Positions 33,880 through 41,581 of a stretch of 64,000 nt of DNA are shown one piece after another; positions within the stretch are counted from its first letter, which is position 1, and the number at the start of each line of letters is the position of its first letter. The stretch is from a virus. The position numbers were made by a program, and so were the translations under genes. The notes under the pieces were generated by a model, which saw nothing but the letters and a program-made list of their open reading frames with translations, was not told the origin of the DNA and did no database searches. The stretch covers positions 1 to 64,000 of the IMG/VR virus record IMGVR_UViG_3300048588_000891; one strand, written 5' to 3'.

Positions 33880-33975
33880 ATGCACACGTTTGAAAAAGAA
33901 AATCTGCCTCTCAGGCGAGATGTTTTTGTAGCATTCGCACCGCGGGCCGCTGGCCCGTGGATGCTTTTTTTCTGA
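33880..33975 (+). CDS. Possible leader peptide overlapping a terminator
   Basis: The 31-codon frame (MHTFEKENLPLRRDVFVAF...) has AAAAGGAG 8 nt upstream of ATG 33880. Its last ten codons are written by the arms of an intrinsic terminator. That arrangement is typical of attenuators. No run of one amino acid reveals a sensed tRNA. Confidence 0.45.
   Translation: MHTFEKENLPLRRDVFVAFAPRAAGPWMLFF
33940..33971 (+). terminator. Intrinsic terminator / attenuator before the recombination operon
   Basis: CCGCGGGCC (33940-33948) pairs with GGCCCGTGG (33952-33960), followed after ATGC by seven T (33965-33971). It precedes the recombination operon starting at 34042, so readthrough or antitermination would be required for its expression from the upstream promoter. 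Confidence 0.75.
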
Positions 33976-34041
33976 GGAAAAAATGGAGCACGGATTCCCC
34001 ATCCTTTGCTGCACTCCTGTCCTCAGATCGAGGACCACTGG

Positions 34042-34266
34042 ATGCAGGCTTTTGAAGTAATAATCCCCGAAATTGATGACATCTCCACTATCGAAGCCTC
34101 CACAGCGCGGCGCGCCATATTCATTCGACTCGGTGAGCTGGACAAAAGCACGTTCGAAGACTTCGATGAAATCGAAGTGGTTGTCCGTAACGAACTCGGC
34201 ATGAAGTCCATTTTCCGTGTCCGGCCAGAGCGCATCTATCGCTACCGCTGCCAGAAGGTGGGATAG
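34042..34266 (+). CDS. Small acidic protein before recE-like gene
   Basis: The 74-residue product starts MQAFEVIIPEIDDISTIEAS, with GAGG about 9 nt upstream. Strand-rich with an acidic middle (ELDKSTFEDFDEIEV) and a basic C-terminal end. It ends 2 nt before the RecE-like gene. Function unknown; it could be a partner of the recombinase. Confidence 0.55.
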   Translation: MQAFEVIIPEIDDISTIEASTARRAIFIRLGELDKSTFEDFDEIEVVVRNELGMKSIFRVRPERIYRYRCQKVG

Positions 34267-34268
34267 GC

Positions 34269-35132
34269 ATGCAGCCAGGCATTTACCCGGGCCTTTCCAT
34301 TGAGCGCTATCACGGTTCCGATGGGGTATCGAAGACGGGCCTTGGCCTGCTCGAAGAGGCGCCAGCGGTCTATCGCTGGGCTCGTGACCATGGCGGCGCG
34401 AGCGAAACGAAATCTCTGCGCCTTGGCACTGCGCTTCATGCAGCGATGGAAGGAATTTTCGATGAGGTCTATGCGATCGGTCCCGACGCCGCGCGTAACA
34501 CCAAAATCTGGAAAGACTTTGAGGTTGCCCACCCAGGCAGGATCTGTCTGAAGCCTGATGAGGCGCGGCCCGTGCTCGAAATGAAGTCGGCCATTCATCG
34601 CTACGCGCCCGCAGCTGAGCTGCTCTCAAAGCCAGGCCGTTTCGAGGTCTCTTATTATTGGGTGGATTCGGAAACCGGGCTTCTTTGCAAATGCAGACCC
34701 GATTGGATCAGCGCCGATCAGCGCATCATCGTCGACTTCAAGACAGCGAGGTTCGTGAGCCATGCGAAGTTCCAGGACGCGGCCTATAAGCTCCACTATT
34801 TTGTTTCAGCTGCGCTCACGATCGAAGGCGTTTATCGGACAACCGGGATACTGCCAGAGCAATATATCTTCGTTTGCGTCCAGCCAACTGCTCCCCACCT
34901 CGTCGCTGCCTATGAGGCGACGGCTGATGAAATCGCGCTCGGTCGGGACTTTGTCAGTCGAAACCTCGCCCTCCTCAAAAAGTGCCTGGAATCTGGCGAG
35001 TGGCCGGGGCTTCCAGAGGAAATACGGCCGCTGGGGCTTCCGCGTTATGCACCAAAGCCTGGCACCGGAGCAGCCATGGACCCTGATCTTATCCACCAGC
35101 TCGAACGGGAGTTTTCGGATGTTGCCTGTTAA
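34269..35132 (+). CDS. RecE-like 5'-3' exonuclease (PD-(D/E)XK)
   Basis: The 287-residue product resembles the nuclease domain of exonuclease VIII: GIYPGLSIERYH at the start, SLRLGTALHAAMEG, then FEVSYYWVD, CKCRPDWI and IIVDFKTA carrying the D...DxK core. It resects DNA ends so that RecT can anneal. AGGTGG precedes ATG 34269. It overlaps recT by 14 nt, as in other RecE/RecT operons. Confidence 0.85.
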   Translation: MQPGIYPGLSIERYHGSDGVSKTGLGLLEEAPAVYRWARDHGGASETKSLRLGTALHAAMEGIFDEVYAIGPDAARNTKIWKDFEVAHPGRICLKPDEARPVLEMKSAIHRYAPAAELLSKPGRFEVSYYWVDSETGLLCKCRPDWISADQRIIVDFKTARFVSHAKFQDAAYKLHYFVSAALTIEGVYRTTGILPEQYIFVCVQPTAPHLVAAYEATADEIALGRDFVSRNLALLKKCLESGEWPGLPEEIRPLGLPRYAPKPGTGAAMDPDLIHQLEREFSDVAC

Positions 35133-35994
35133 GAAGGACCAGAATCTGGATTATTTCACGCCGGAGAAGATCGACTTCCTGCGCCGGCACTACGCGAAGG
35201 ATGCGACCCAGGAGGAGTTCGAGCACTTTGTCGAAGTCTGCCGCTCGCGCTCGCTCAGGCCCGACGCCCGCCAGATCTATTTCATGAAGGCCGGGGGCCG
35301 GGCGACCATCGTGCTCTCGATCGACGCCTACAGGCTGATCGCGGAGCGGACTGGCTCCTACGCCGGGATCAACCCGGTCCAGTACACGCTCGACGCCGAG
35401 GGGAAGCCATTCAGCGCCACCATCACAGTCAAAAAAATCGTTCAGGGCCAGATCTGCGATTTCAGCGCCATGGCCCTGTTCAGCGAGTACACGAAGCCTG
35501 GCCGCGACGGCAGGAAGTCGATGTGGGATTCGATGCCACTGAGCATGCTGGAAAAATGTGCGGAGGCGAAGGCCCTGCGCAAGGCATTCCCCGAGGAGCT
35601 GTCCGGCTACTACACAAGGGACGAGATGGAGGGCGCCGATGATGACTTTCAGAAGCCCACCCGGGCTGAGCCGATCGTGCAGACGACTGATCCCCGGATC
35701 AAGGACTGGATTCAGAGAAAGCTCAAGGAGGCTCGCGTACCCGACGCCGAGTGGCCGTCGATCATTGATTCACTCAATGGCTTTCCGAAGAATGAGCTTT
35801 TGATGGAACTCAAGCACATCATTGACGACCGGAGTGCCGGCGGCGGGGGGATGCCGCGTGAGCGCTGCCTTCTTTTTCCTGCTGTTTTTACCATTCATGA
35901 TATTCGCGGCGGGATTTGCTATTGGATCCCATTTTGGAAATCGGAAGTCCTGAGCGTTATGAAGTTTAAAGTCGCACATACGACTTTAAGGTGA
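35119..35994 (+). CDS. recT: RecT/Bet-like single-strand annealing protein
   Basis: The 291-residue product fits the Bet family: LDYFTPEKIDFLRRHYAKDA, EEFEHFVEVCRSRSLRP, ATIVLSIDAYRLIAERTG, YAG, then WDSMPLSMLEKCAEAKALRKAFP. GGGAG precedes ATG 35119. The last 45 or so residues, after a six-G run at 35845-35850, are unlike the family; in another frame that DNA encodes a membrane peptide. The final codons run through the inverted repeat at 35966-35989, so the tail may be a recent extension. Confidence 0.88.
   Translation: MLPVKKDQNLDYFTPEKIDFLRRHYAKDATQEEFEHFVEVCRSRSLRPDARQIYFMKAGGRATIVLSIDAYRLIAERTGSYAGINPVQYTLDAEGKPFSATITVKKIVQGQICDFSAMALFSEYTKPGRDGRKSMWDSMPLSMLEKCAEAKALRKAFPEELSGYYTRDEMEGADDDFQKPTRAEPIVQTTDPRIKDWIQRKLKEARVPDAEWPSIIDSLNGFPKNELLMELKHIIDDRSAGGGGMPRERCLLFPAVFTIHDIRGGICYWIPFWKSEVLSVMKFKVAHTTLR
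35858..35953 (+). CDS. Possible 31-residue membrane peptide inside recT 3' end
   Basis: The frame from GTG 35858 reads MSAAFFFLLFLPFMIFAAGF then a short basic tail. A six-G run lies 7 nt upstream and could act as ribosome site. It is a plausible one-pass phage membrane peptide overlapping recT in another frame. Expression is unproven. Confidence 0.4.
   Translation: MSAAFFFLLFLPFMIFAAGFAIGSHFGNRKS
35966..35989. repeat. Inverted repeat, family TTAAAGTC (copy 3)
   Basis: TTAAAGTCG (35966-35974) and CGACTTTAA (35981-35989) are perfect 9-bp arms with a 6-nt loop. It overlaps the recT stop region and precedes the next gene by 24 nt. Confidence 0.55.
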
Positions 35995-36012
35995 AAAATT
36001 GGAGACCCCTGA

Positions 36013-36324
36013 ATGCCACCAAGAAACGATCGAAATCCCACCGATGCTCCGACGCCCACGCCCAACCCTGAAGGCGATAGAGATCCCGCTCCCCGGGATG
36101 AACCCGCGCCGGCATCGCGCTTTATCAGCCTGACCACCGAGCATGGGACACAGATCTGGATCCAGAGATCCGCGGTCGTGTCTGTGCGGGCGATTGATAT
36201 GGCTGAGTACAAGCGGATTTTCGGCAAGGATCGAACGGGCCCGCTCTCGATCGTGGAGACGGCCGCGGAATCCTGGACAGTTGTCCACGAAGCCCAGGTC
36301 CTGATCGAGGCGCTTGAAGCATGA
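36013..36324 (+). CDS. Uncharacterised protein with Pro-rich N-terminus
   Basis: The 103-residue product has a disordered start (TDAPTPTPNPEGD) and a compact C-terminal half (FISLTTEHGTQIWIQRSAVV). GGAG lies 9 nt upstream. Its stop overlaps the ssb start as ATGA, so it belongs to the recombination operon. No family is recognised. Confidence 0.6.
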   Translation: MPPRNDRNPTDAPTPTPNPEGDRDPAPRDEPAPASRFISLTTEHGTQIWIQRSAVVSVRAIDMAEYKRIFGKDRTGPLSIVETAAESWTVVHEAQVLIEALEA

Positions 36325-36752
36325 GCAGCGTAAACAAGGTGATCCTTGTCGGAAATTTAGGAAAGCCTCCCGAGCTGAAGCATGGGAATTCCGGTGTTGC
36401 GACCTGCCGCTTCTCGCTGGCCACTGCCGATCAATGGGTCGATCAGGATGGCCAGAAGCACGAGAAGACCGAATGGCATCAGATCGTGGCCTTTCGCAAA
36501 CAGGCTGAGAACGTCGCAAAATACTGCGGCAAGGGCACGAAGGTGTACGTCGAGGGTCGGCTGTCCACCCGTTCATGGGAGGACCAGAAGGGCCAGAAAC
36601 GTTACTCGACGGACGTGATCGCCGACGTGGTTCGATTTCTTAGTGCGCCGCGGGAGGAAAGCCCACGCACCGAGGCTCGCGCTCGAGCGAGCAGGCAGCC
36701 GAATGTCTCGGAGCAAATGGGCGATCAGGATCTTGGAGACTTGCCGTTCTAA
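36321..36752 (+). CDS. ssb: Single-stranded DNA-binding protein
   Basis: The 143-residue product has the SSB OB-fold opening VNKVILVGNLGKPPELK, the WHQIVAFRKQAENVAKY and GKGTKVYVEGRLSTRSW blocks, and the acidic C-terminal tip DQDLGDLPF that recruits partners. It coats single-stranded DNA during phage replication and RecET recombination. Slightly shorter than E. coli SSB because the linker is brief. Confidence 0.95.
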   Translation: MSSVNKVILVGNLGKPPELKHGNSGVATCRFSLATADQWVDQDGQKHEKTEWHQIVAFRKQAENVAKYCGKGTKVYVEGRLSTRSWEDQKGQKRYSTDVIADVVRFLSAPREESPRTEARARASRQPNVSEQMGDQDLGDLPF

Positions 36753-36757
36753 AAATT

Positions 36758-36783
36758 CCCCCGCCCGTGCGAGTAGGCGGGGG
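36758..36783. terminator. Strong GC hairpin after ssb
   Basis: CCCCCGCC (36758-36765) pairs with GGCGGGGG (36776-36783) around a 10-nt loop. There is no T run on the plus side; on the minus side AATTTTTAG follows. It may slow or end transcription between ssb and rusA. Confidence 0.5.
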
Positions 36784-36803
36784 TCACACAATCTTCGCGA
36801 CAG

Positions 36804-37211
36804 GTGTATAGAGTGCTGCTTCATTTTACCATTCCACTGGAACCAAAGGGCAAAAAAGTTCCGAGGATCACCCGAAACGGCAGCTTCAAGGATCCCGAAA
36901 CCCGGGCCGCGATGCAGGCCGTTGCCGATTCCATTCGCGGCCAGTACCGCGGCGAGCCCATGGACTGCCCACTGCGGGTGTTGATCACAGCCTGGCGAAC
37001 GAGGCCCAGGAGCAAAAAGCACGAGGTCTGGGCCGACACCAAGCCGGATTACGACAATATCGAAAAACTGCTCGGCGATGCGCTCGAGGGAATTCTCTGG
37101 GTCAACGACAGCCGGATCGTGGATGGCAGGTGCCTGAAGAAATATGCGCCCGAGGATGTCCCGGGCTGGATCGAGATCGAAGTCGAGCAGCTGGACGCCC
37201 GCGCAGGATAG
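36804..37211 (+). CDS. rusA: RusA-family Holliday junction resolvase
   Basis: The 135-residue product shows the RusA core: an N-terminal strand FTIPLEPKGKKVPR, then TKPDYDNIEKLLGDALEGIL with the catalytic acidic residues and a later VNDSRIVDGRCLKKY. It cleaves recombination intermediates before packaging. GTG 36804 gives the full frame; GTG 36813, with AGG 9 nt upstream, is an alternative. Confidence 0.9.
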   Translation: MYRVLLHFTIPLEPKGKKVPRITRNGSFKDPETRAAMQAVADSIRGQYRGEPMDCPLRVLITAWRTRPRSKKHEVWADTKPDYDNIEKLLGDALEGILWVNDSRIVDGRCLKKYAPEDVPGWIEIEVEQLDARAG

Positions 37212-37263
37212 GACCAATCGGCCAGGGTTGGCCGCACTTCAATACACGGCGAAGGAACTGGAA

Positions 37264-37536
37264 ATGGATTTGAATCTGGACACCGTCCAAAGCTTGGCGA
37301 TCGGGGCCTCCGGTGGGCTGCCCCTGACTCTATTCCTGCTGCATTCGATGAAGGGACTTCGCGACAGCTACGACAAGCTGCGCGATAGCTTCGACACCTT
37401 CAAGGATCGACTCGAAAACCTTTCTGAACGTCTTCAGAAGGTGGAGGTTGTCCTGGAAGTTACTCATCAAAAGGAAATCAAGCTGCTCCAGGAAAGGCTT
37501 GATCGAATCGAACGAACAATATTTGAAAAAAGGTGA
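37264..37536 (+). CDS. Membrane-anchored coiled-coil protein
   Basis: The 90-residue product has one N-terminal hydrophobic segment (about 9-28, SLAIGASGGLPLTLFLL) followed by a long coiled coil (LRDSYDKLRDSFDTF, and RLDRIERTIF). AAGGAA precedes ATG 37264. One-span coiled-coil proteins near lysis genes can be holins or spanin-like, but no such family match is certain. Confidence 0.6.
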   Translation: MDLNLDTVQSLAIGASGGLPLTLFLLHSMKGLRDSYDKLRDSFDTFKDRLENLSERLQKVEVVLEVTHQKEIKLLQERLDRIERTIFEKR

Positions 37537-37542
37537 TAAAGC

Positions 37543-37848
37543 GTGAGCACATTGGAACAGATCGAAAATGAATCGCGGGCGTACTCGAACATCACGACCG
37601 AGGAACTTCAGGACATGAGCACCGAGGATCTGCAGGCCCGCATCTCGCGGCTTCTGATCCAGTTCGAGCAGGCCGAGGACAGCAAGAAAGCGATCAGCGG
37701 TGCTTACGGCAGCCTGATCAAGAAAATCCGCACGGACATTCGCGCAATCAATCGTGAGGTCAGAGAGCGCCCCGAGCGCGATGGCCTGGATCATGTGATC
37801 ACAGTTGAAAATGTCCAGTCCCTGCATGGCATCGGTTTGCCGGCGTAG
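37543..37848 (+). CDS. Small coiled-coil protein
   Basis: The 101-residue product starts at GTG 37543, with AGGTG 8 nt upstream. It is helical (TTEELQDMSTEDLQARIS, then KKIRTDIRAINREV) and lacks a membrane segment. It lies 6 nt after the previous gene. Function unknown. Confidence 0.55.
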   Translation: MSTLEQIENESRAYSNITTEELQDMSTEDLQARISRLLIQFEQAEDSKKAISGAYGSLIKKIRTDIRAINREVRERPERDGLDHVITVENVQSLHGIGLPA

Positions 37849-37875
37849 GGCTGGTGTTTTATAAGGTTCCGAAAG

Positions 37876-38163
37876 ATGGTTGAAAAGCAAAGTACGAAGG
37901 AGACGCTGGAAGTGATTGAACTGGTAGCGACACTTGCAGGTCTGATTTTCAAGGAAATCCGCGGCGACGGCCTCCAACTGAGCGATGCTGCGAAGATCGT
38001 GCTGTCGGCTGACTTCCAGGCAAAGCTCGCTGAAGCGCTCGCTGGCATCACGCTGGTAGGCGCGGAAATCGAAGACCTTTCCGCTGCAGAAGGTTTTGTG
38101 ATTGCGAAGCGTCTTCTCACCGCAGCCGAGGACATCGCCCTTGGCTCGAGAAGGGCTGCGTGA
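37876..38163 (+). CDS. Small helical protein before endolysin
   Basis: The 95-residue product (ETLEVIELVATLAGLIFKEI, then LVGAEIEDLSAAEGFVIAKR) is mostly helix with moderate hydrophobicity but no clear transmembrane span. Its stop overlaps the endolysin start (TGATG). It resembles structural helper or counter proteins near phage lysozymes. No firm family. Confidence 0.55.
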   Translation: MVEKQSTKETLEVIELVATLAGLIFKEIRGDGLQLSDAAKIVLSADFQAKLAEALAGITLVGAEIEDLSAAEGFVIAKRLLTAAEDIALGSRRAA

Positions 38164-38660
38164 TGGGTTTCCAGGAGGCCGTAGAGCTTGTCCTGGAACT
38201 TGAGGGTGGGGGACATATTGTCTCCCATCCCAAAGACCCCGGCGGGCTGACAAAGTATGGAATTTCTCTTCGAGCTCACCCGGAACTGGGCGAGGAAGGG
38301 ATCCGCAACCTGACCGTGGACCAGGCAAAGGAAATCTACCTGCGCGATTACTGGAAGCCGCTCCGGCTCCATCGCTTCTCACCGCGGCTGGCCCTGCCGC
38401 TGTTCGATGCGGGTGTTAACCATGGACTCCACGCAGCGGGCGAACTTCTGCAGCAGGCCCTGAACCGTCTGGGCGCCGACCTGGTGGTCGATGGGATCCT
38501 GGGTGATAAGACCGTCAAGGCGGCAAAGAGTTATGCGCCAAAACGCGTTCTCTCAGCCTTTCTCGTGGAGCGTCTCCGCTTCTATCGAAGCCTCAAAACC
38601 TATGATGTCTTCGGCCCCGGTTGGGAAAAGCGTATAATGGATATCGCGATTTCTGCATGA
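38163..38660 (+). CDS. Endolysin, GH108 N-acetylmuramidase
   Basis: The 165-residue product matches glycosyl hydrolase family 108: LELEGG with likely catalytic E14, SHPKDPGGLTKYGIS, LTVDQAKEIYLRDYWKPL, and a C-terminal peptidoglycan-binding-like LVVDGILGDKTVKAAK segment. It digests peptidoglycan at the end of the lytic cycle. No signal peptide, so a holin is needed; the next gene encodes a candidate. Confidence 0.92.
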   Translation: MGFQEAVELVLELEGGGHIVSHPKDPGGLTKYGISLRAHPELGEEGIRNLTVDQAKEIYLRDYWKPLRLHRFSPRLALPLFDAGVNHGLHAAGELLQQALNRLGADLVVDGILGDKTVKAAKSYAPKRVLSAFLVERLRFYRSLKTYDVFGPGWEKRIMDIAISA

Positions 38661-38668
38661 GGTGGACC

Positions 38669-38854
38669 ATGAACAGCGATTTGAAGACGAAACTGTTTGC
38701 CAATGTCATTCTGAGTAACAACCAGCCGGCAGCTTTCAAGCTTCCCGCGCGGCCCCGGGTATCACTCGGTGGAGCGGCTGCCACCGTGCTCGCGATCCTT
38801 TCAGCTGCCGGTCTTGCATTTCTTGTGTGGTCGAAAATTAAACCTCTCTTTTGA
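38669..38854 (+). CDS. Small membrane protein, holin candidate
   Basis: The 61-residue product has a polar N-terminal half and one C-terminal transmembrane segment (AAATVLAILSAAGLAFLVW) with a short basic end. GAGGTG precedes ATG 38669. Position 8 nt after the endolysin gene supports a holin-type role, but the sequence alone does not prove it. Confidence 0.55.
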   Translation: MNSDLKTKLFANVILSNNQPAAFKLPARPRVSLGGAAATVLAILSAAGLAFLVWSKIKPLF

Positions 38855-38861
38855 GGTGCGA

Positions 38862-39119
38862 ATGGACTTAGGACAATGTCTCAAGGCTATCCGCATGGAC
38901 CGCGGCTACTCGCTGCGCGATCTCGCCAGGAAATCGGGTTACTCGCCTGGGTACATCGCGGATATTGAATCCGGTCGGCGCCTGCCGAAGTCGTTCGTCC
39001 TTGATTGCATTCTGGGTGCCCTCAGCGCTCCCGAGAAAAAGCAGGAATTCTTCTCCATCTATCTGGATGCGAGAGTCAGAAGATTTTGCTGGCAATATGC
39101 TCTTCGGCGCGGACAATGA
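38862..39119 (+). CDS. Small XRE-type HTH regulator
   Basis: The 85-residue product has a complete XRE helix-turn-helix (YSLRDLARKSGYSPGYIADI, about 14-33). GAGGTG precedes ATG 38862. It is placed between lysis genes and a peptidase, and may regulate late or cargo genes through nearby palindromes such as 39162-39182. Confidence 0.8.
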   Translation: MDLGQCLKAIRMDRGYSLRDLARKSGYSPGYIADIESGRRLPKSFVLDCILGALSAPEKKQEFFSIYLDARVRRFCWQYALRRGQ

Positions 39120-39161
39120 TCCAAAACCTGTTTCATGTCAACCAACGATCGTAGCGCAGCG

Positions 39162-39182
39162 TGTTCGCAGTTTTTGCGAACA
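39162..39182. repeat. Palindrome TGTTCGCA/TGCGAACA (copy 1)
   Basis: TGTTCGCA (39162-39169) and TGCGAACA (39175-39182) are perfect arms. A second, longer copy lies at 61226-61250. Both lie about 65-80 bp upstream of protease genes. Candidate operators. Confidence 0.5.
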
Positions 39183-39259
39183 GCAGATTTCTTCGTCTTC
39201 ACGGCGCGCAGAGGTATCCTTCCAGAAGCCTGATTCAAGGCTTTGGACAAGGAATCGTG

Positions 39260-40009
39260 ATGACCGTGAGAAAAAATTTAGGCTGGCTCCCAGATAATGC
39301 TGATGAACGCGACTTCATCTATAAAGCGAAAAGATCATCTCAGAAATTCCCCGCGGTGGTCGATCATCGAAGGCGCTATTTCCGCGTGTGGGATCAGGGC
39401 GATCTAGGCTCATGCACGGCCCAAGCTGCATGCGCGGCCTGCATGTTCCTGGATGTCTATGATCAGGACATGCCGGTGGTTCTGCCTTCGCGGCTATTCG
39501 TTTACTATGCGACCCGAACTCTCGAAGGTACGAAGAACACCGATTCAGGCGCAACGCTGCGGAATACCATCAAAGCTATCGCCACCTGGGGATATCCGCC
39601 CGAGGATCAATGGCCCTATGACATCAAAAAATTCTCGATTCGTCCTCCAGACCAGGCCATTGCCGTGGCTGCGAAGGAAAGGATCAAATCCTACGAGCGT
39701 CTCGGTCGCGATCTTGATCAGTTCCGTGAGGTGATTGGCGAGGGCCATCCGATCATTCTGGGCTTCTCGGTCTACCCTTCCATCGACGGTCGCAATGTGC
39801 GAAAGACCGGATACATCCCCGTACCGAAGCCAGGCGAGAAGCGCGATGGCGGCCATGCGGTCCTGGTCTGCGGGTATGATGATACGAAAGAGGCCCTCAT
39901 CATCAGAAACAGCTGGGGTGACGGCTGGGGCGAGGAAGGTTATGGCTATCTTCCCTACCGCTTTATCGAGGATCCAAAGCTGTCCGGTGATTTCTGGACC
40001 ATCCGTTAA
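39260..40009 (+). CDS. Cytoplasmic C1 (papain-like) cysteine peptidase
   Basis: The 249-residue product has a papain-type catalytic set: C52 in DQGDLGSCTAQAA, a His in DGGHAVLVCGYDD near residue 199, and an Asn in IRNSWGDGWGEEGYGYLPY near 216. AAGGA precedes ATG 39260. There is no signal peptide or propeptide, so it acts in the cytoplasm or is packaged or released at lysis. C1 peptidases are unusual next to phage lysis genes. A distant exported relative is at 47966-49495. Confidence 0.88.
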   Translation: MTVRKNLGWLPDNADERDFIYKAKRSSQKFPAVVDHRRRYFRVWDQGDLGSCTAQAACAACMFLDVYDQDMPVVLPSRLFVYYATRTLEGTKNTDSGATLRNTIKAIATWGYPPEDQWPYDIKKFSIRPPDQAIAVAAKERIKSYERLGRDLDQFREVIGEGHPIILGFSVYPSIDGRNVRKTGYIPVPKPGEKRDGGHAVLVCGYDDTKEALIIRNSWGDGWGEEGYGYLPYRFIEDPKLSGDFWTIR

Positions 40010-40025
40010 ACCTGTCGAGGGCTCG

Positions 40026-40655
40026 ATGCTGATCATTGATGTGATGGACGACAACCGCGCTGAAAACTGGTCAGCATCTGAGATGATCGAAGAGACGAAA
40101 CGTCTCATGGCTGCCCTGAACCTGACGGCCGCGCAGGCTACAAAATCCCTGAAGGCTGATATGCCTTCCCGTTTCACCCTACGCAAAAACTGGGCGCAAA
40201 AAGGGATTCGGTTTGAACGGGCAGATCGCGAGTCTCTTCAGGCTCGCGTTTTTTCGGTGGATCCCTGGCTTTTGAAACAGGAAGAGGGTGAGACGTGGAA
40301 GCCCAAAGGTCATGTGGCGATCCCGAAAGCGGCCCGTCCATCGGAAAAGTCTCTCATCCCGAGGTCAATGTTTCCAAATGCCTTGCGCGATCGCAAGGAT
40401 GTTTTCGCGTTCGACTTTTCCAAAAATGCAGCCTGGAAACCCTATCCGCACCACGGGATTTTTCAGCGTGTGAGGGGCGGCCAGCACCTCAGGATTCTTT
40501 ATCTTCTCAAGGATAAAAAGACGACGCCCGCGCGATGGAAATTCAGTGAGCAGGTGGAGGACGTGGTCGATGAATACTTTGATCGCTACTACGATGAAGA
40601 TGAACTCGACAGCTTTTATTGGAAGCAGCAGAGTTATGCGACCGATTTCAGATAG
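40026..40655 (+). CDS. Minor tail Z-like / tail completion protein (tentative)
   Basis: The 209-residue product has a helical N-terminus (SASEMIEETKRLMAALNLTA), then RFTLRKNWAQKGIRFERA and VFSVDPWLLKQEEGETWKP, and an aromatic C-terminal half. The pattern of Arg-Phe-Thr, then an all-beta middle with W-L-Q-E-G, recalls phage minor tail Z-type proteins. It is separated from the main tail module, which is unusual. GAGG lies upstream of ATG 40026. Confidence 0.4.
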   Translation: MLIIDVMDDNRAENWSASEMIEETKRLMAALNLTAAQATKSLKADMPSRFTLRKNWAQKGIRFERADRESLQARVFSVDPWLLKQEEGETWKPKGHVAIPKAARPSEKSLIPRSMFPNALRDRKDVFAFDFSKNAAWKPYPHHGIFQRVRGGQHLRILYLLKDKKTTPARWKFSEQVEDVVDEYFDRYYDEDELDSFYWKQQSYATDFR

Positions 40656-40669
40656 CAGGCCATAAAAAA

Positions 40670-40691
40670 GGGACCGCGTTTCCGCGATCCC
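40670..40691. terminator. Hairpin after the Z-like gene
   Basis: GGGACCGCG (40670-40678) pairs with CGCGATCCC (40683-40691) with one mismatch and a 4-nt loop. Six A precede it and TTCCTT follows, so it may terminate in both directions. Confidence 0.55.
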
Positions 40692-40804
40692 TTCCTTCAG
40701 CTCTCCCAAGCTGTCCCGGTAATTCTCCTGCGAATTCAGCCTGATGTCAATGGCATTAACCGGATTCGATAGGGTTTGACGGATACTTTTTTTGGGAGAT
40801 CAGT

Positions 40805-41578
40805 ATGGAAAAAGTCAGGTTTGGCGATCTTATCAAAATCGGAAGACACACCCTTCTTTGCGGCGATGCCTCCGAGCCTGCGATGCTCGCGCCGCTCTTC
40901 GGCGGCCAGCTGCCGGTTCTGATGGTCACTGACCCGCCCTACGGGGTCAATTTCAAGGTTCGGGACCGACACGAGCCTGCGACAGTGCTTGCCAAGGCCA
41001 CGAACCTCGAGGATCTTCGGATCCGCAACGATCATAGAGCGTCGTGGTCCCGTGCATTCCATCTGTCCCAGGCGCGGATCGCCTATATATGGCACGCATC
41101 GACAGCCACGGACGTCGCAATCCAGGCCGTGCGCGACGGCGACTATGAGCCGCGGCAGATGATTATCTGGGCGAAGAACCGGGCAAGCCTGAGTCGTTCA
41201 GCGTATCATTGGAAGCACGAAAGCTGCGTCTATGCCGTGCGCTTTGGCGAGACCGCAAACTGGAAAGGCGACCGGAAACAAACGACCCTTTGGACAGCCG
41301 AGGTGCCGCCAGCGAAGGACCGGGTCCACCCCACCCAAAAACCCATCGAACTCTATACCCGCCCGATCCTCAATCACACTGATGAAGGGGACGTGGTTTA
41401 CGATCCGTTCGCAGGATCCGGAGTCATCTTCGCAGGCGCGCAGGACACGGGGCGTGTGGCGCTTGGCGTTGAGATTGAGCCGCTTTTCTGTGAAAAGATC
41501 ATCGCCCGCCTCGAGAATCATTACCGGCTCAAAGCGAAAACTGTCGGCAATGTGTTTGCGATAGGGGAGGGGAAATGA
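40805..41578 (+). CDS. DNA adenine/cytosine-N4 methyltransferase (beta class)
   Basis: The 257-residue product has the catalytic motif IV TDPPYGVNF at about 42-50 and, later, HPTQKPIEL and the SAM-binding DPFAGSG at about 200-206. Motif order (IV before I) marks the beta class. It is a solitary enzyme with no cognate nuclease nearby, so it probably protects phage DNA from host restriction. GGGAG precedes ATG 40805. Confidence 0.92.
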   Translation: MEKVRFGDLIKIGRHTLLCGDASEPAMLAPLFGGQLPVLMVTDPPYGVNFKVRDRHEPATVLAKATNLEDLRIRNDHRASWSRAFHLSQARIAYIWHASTATDVAIQAVRDGDYEPRQMIIWAKNRASLSRSAYHWKHESCVYAVRFGETANWKGDRKQTTLWTAEVPPAKDRVHPTQKPIELYTRPILNHTDEGDVVYDPFAGSGVIFAGAQDTGRVALGVEIEPLFCEKIIARLENHYRLKAKTVGNVFAIGEGK

Positions 41579-41581
41579 TGA

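Noticed and set aside
35091-35100. TTATCCACC resembling a DnaA box
   Set aside because: A single imperfect site inside the recE-like coding sequence, far from iterons and rep.
34762-35118. Upstream extension of the RecT frame
   Set aside because: It overlaps the RecE-like gene entirely; RecT homology and the ribosome site begin at 35119.
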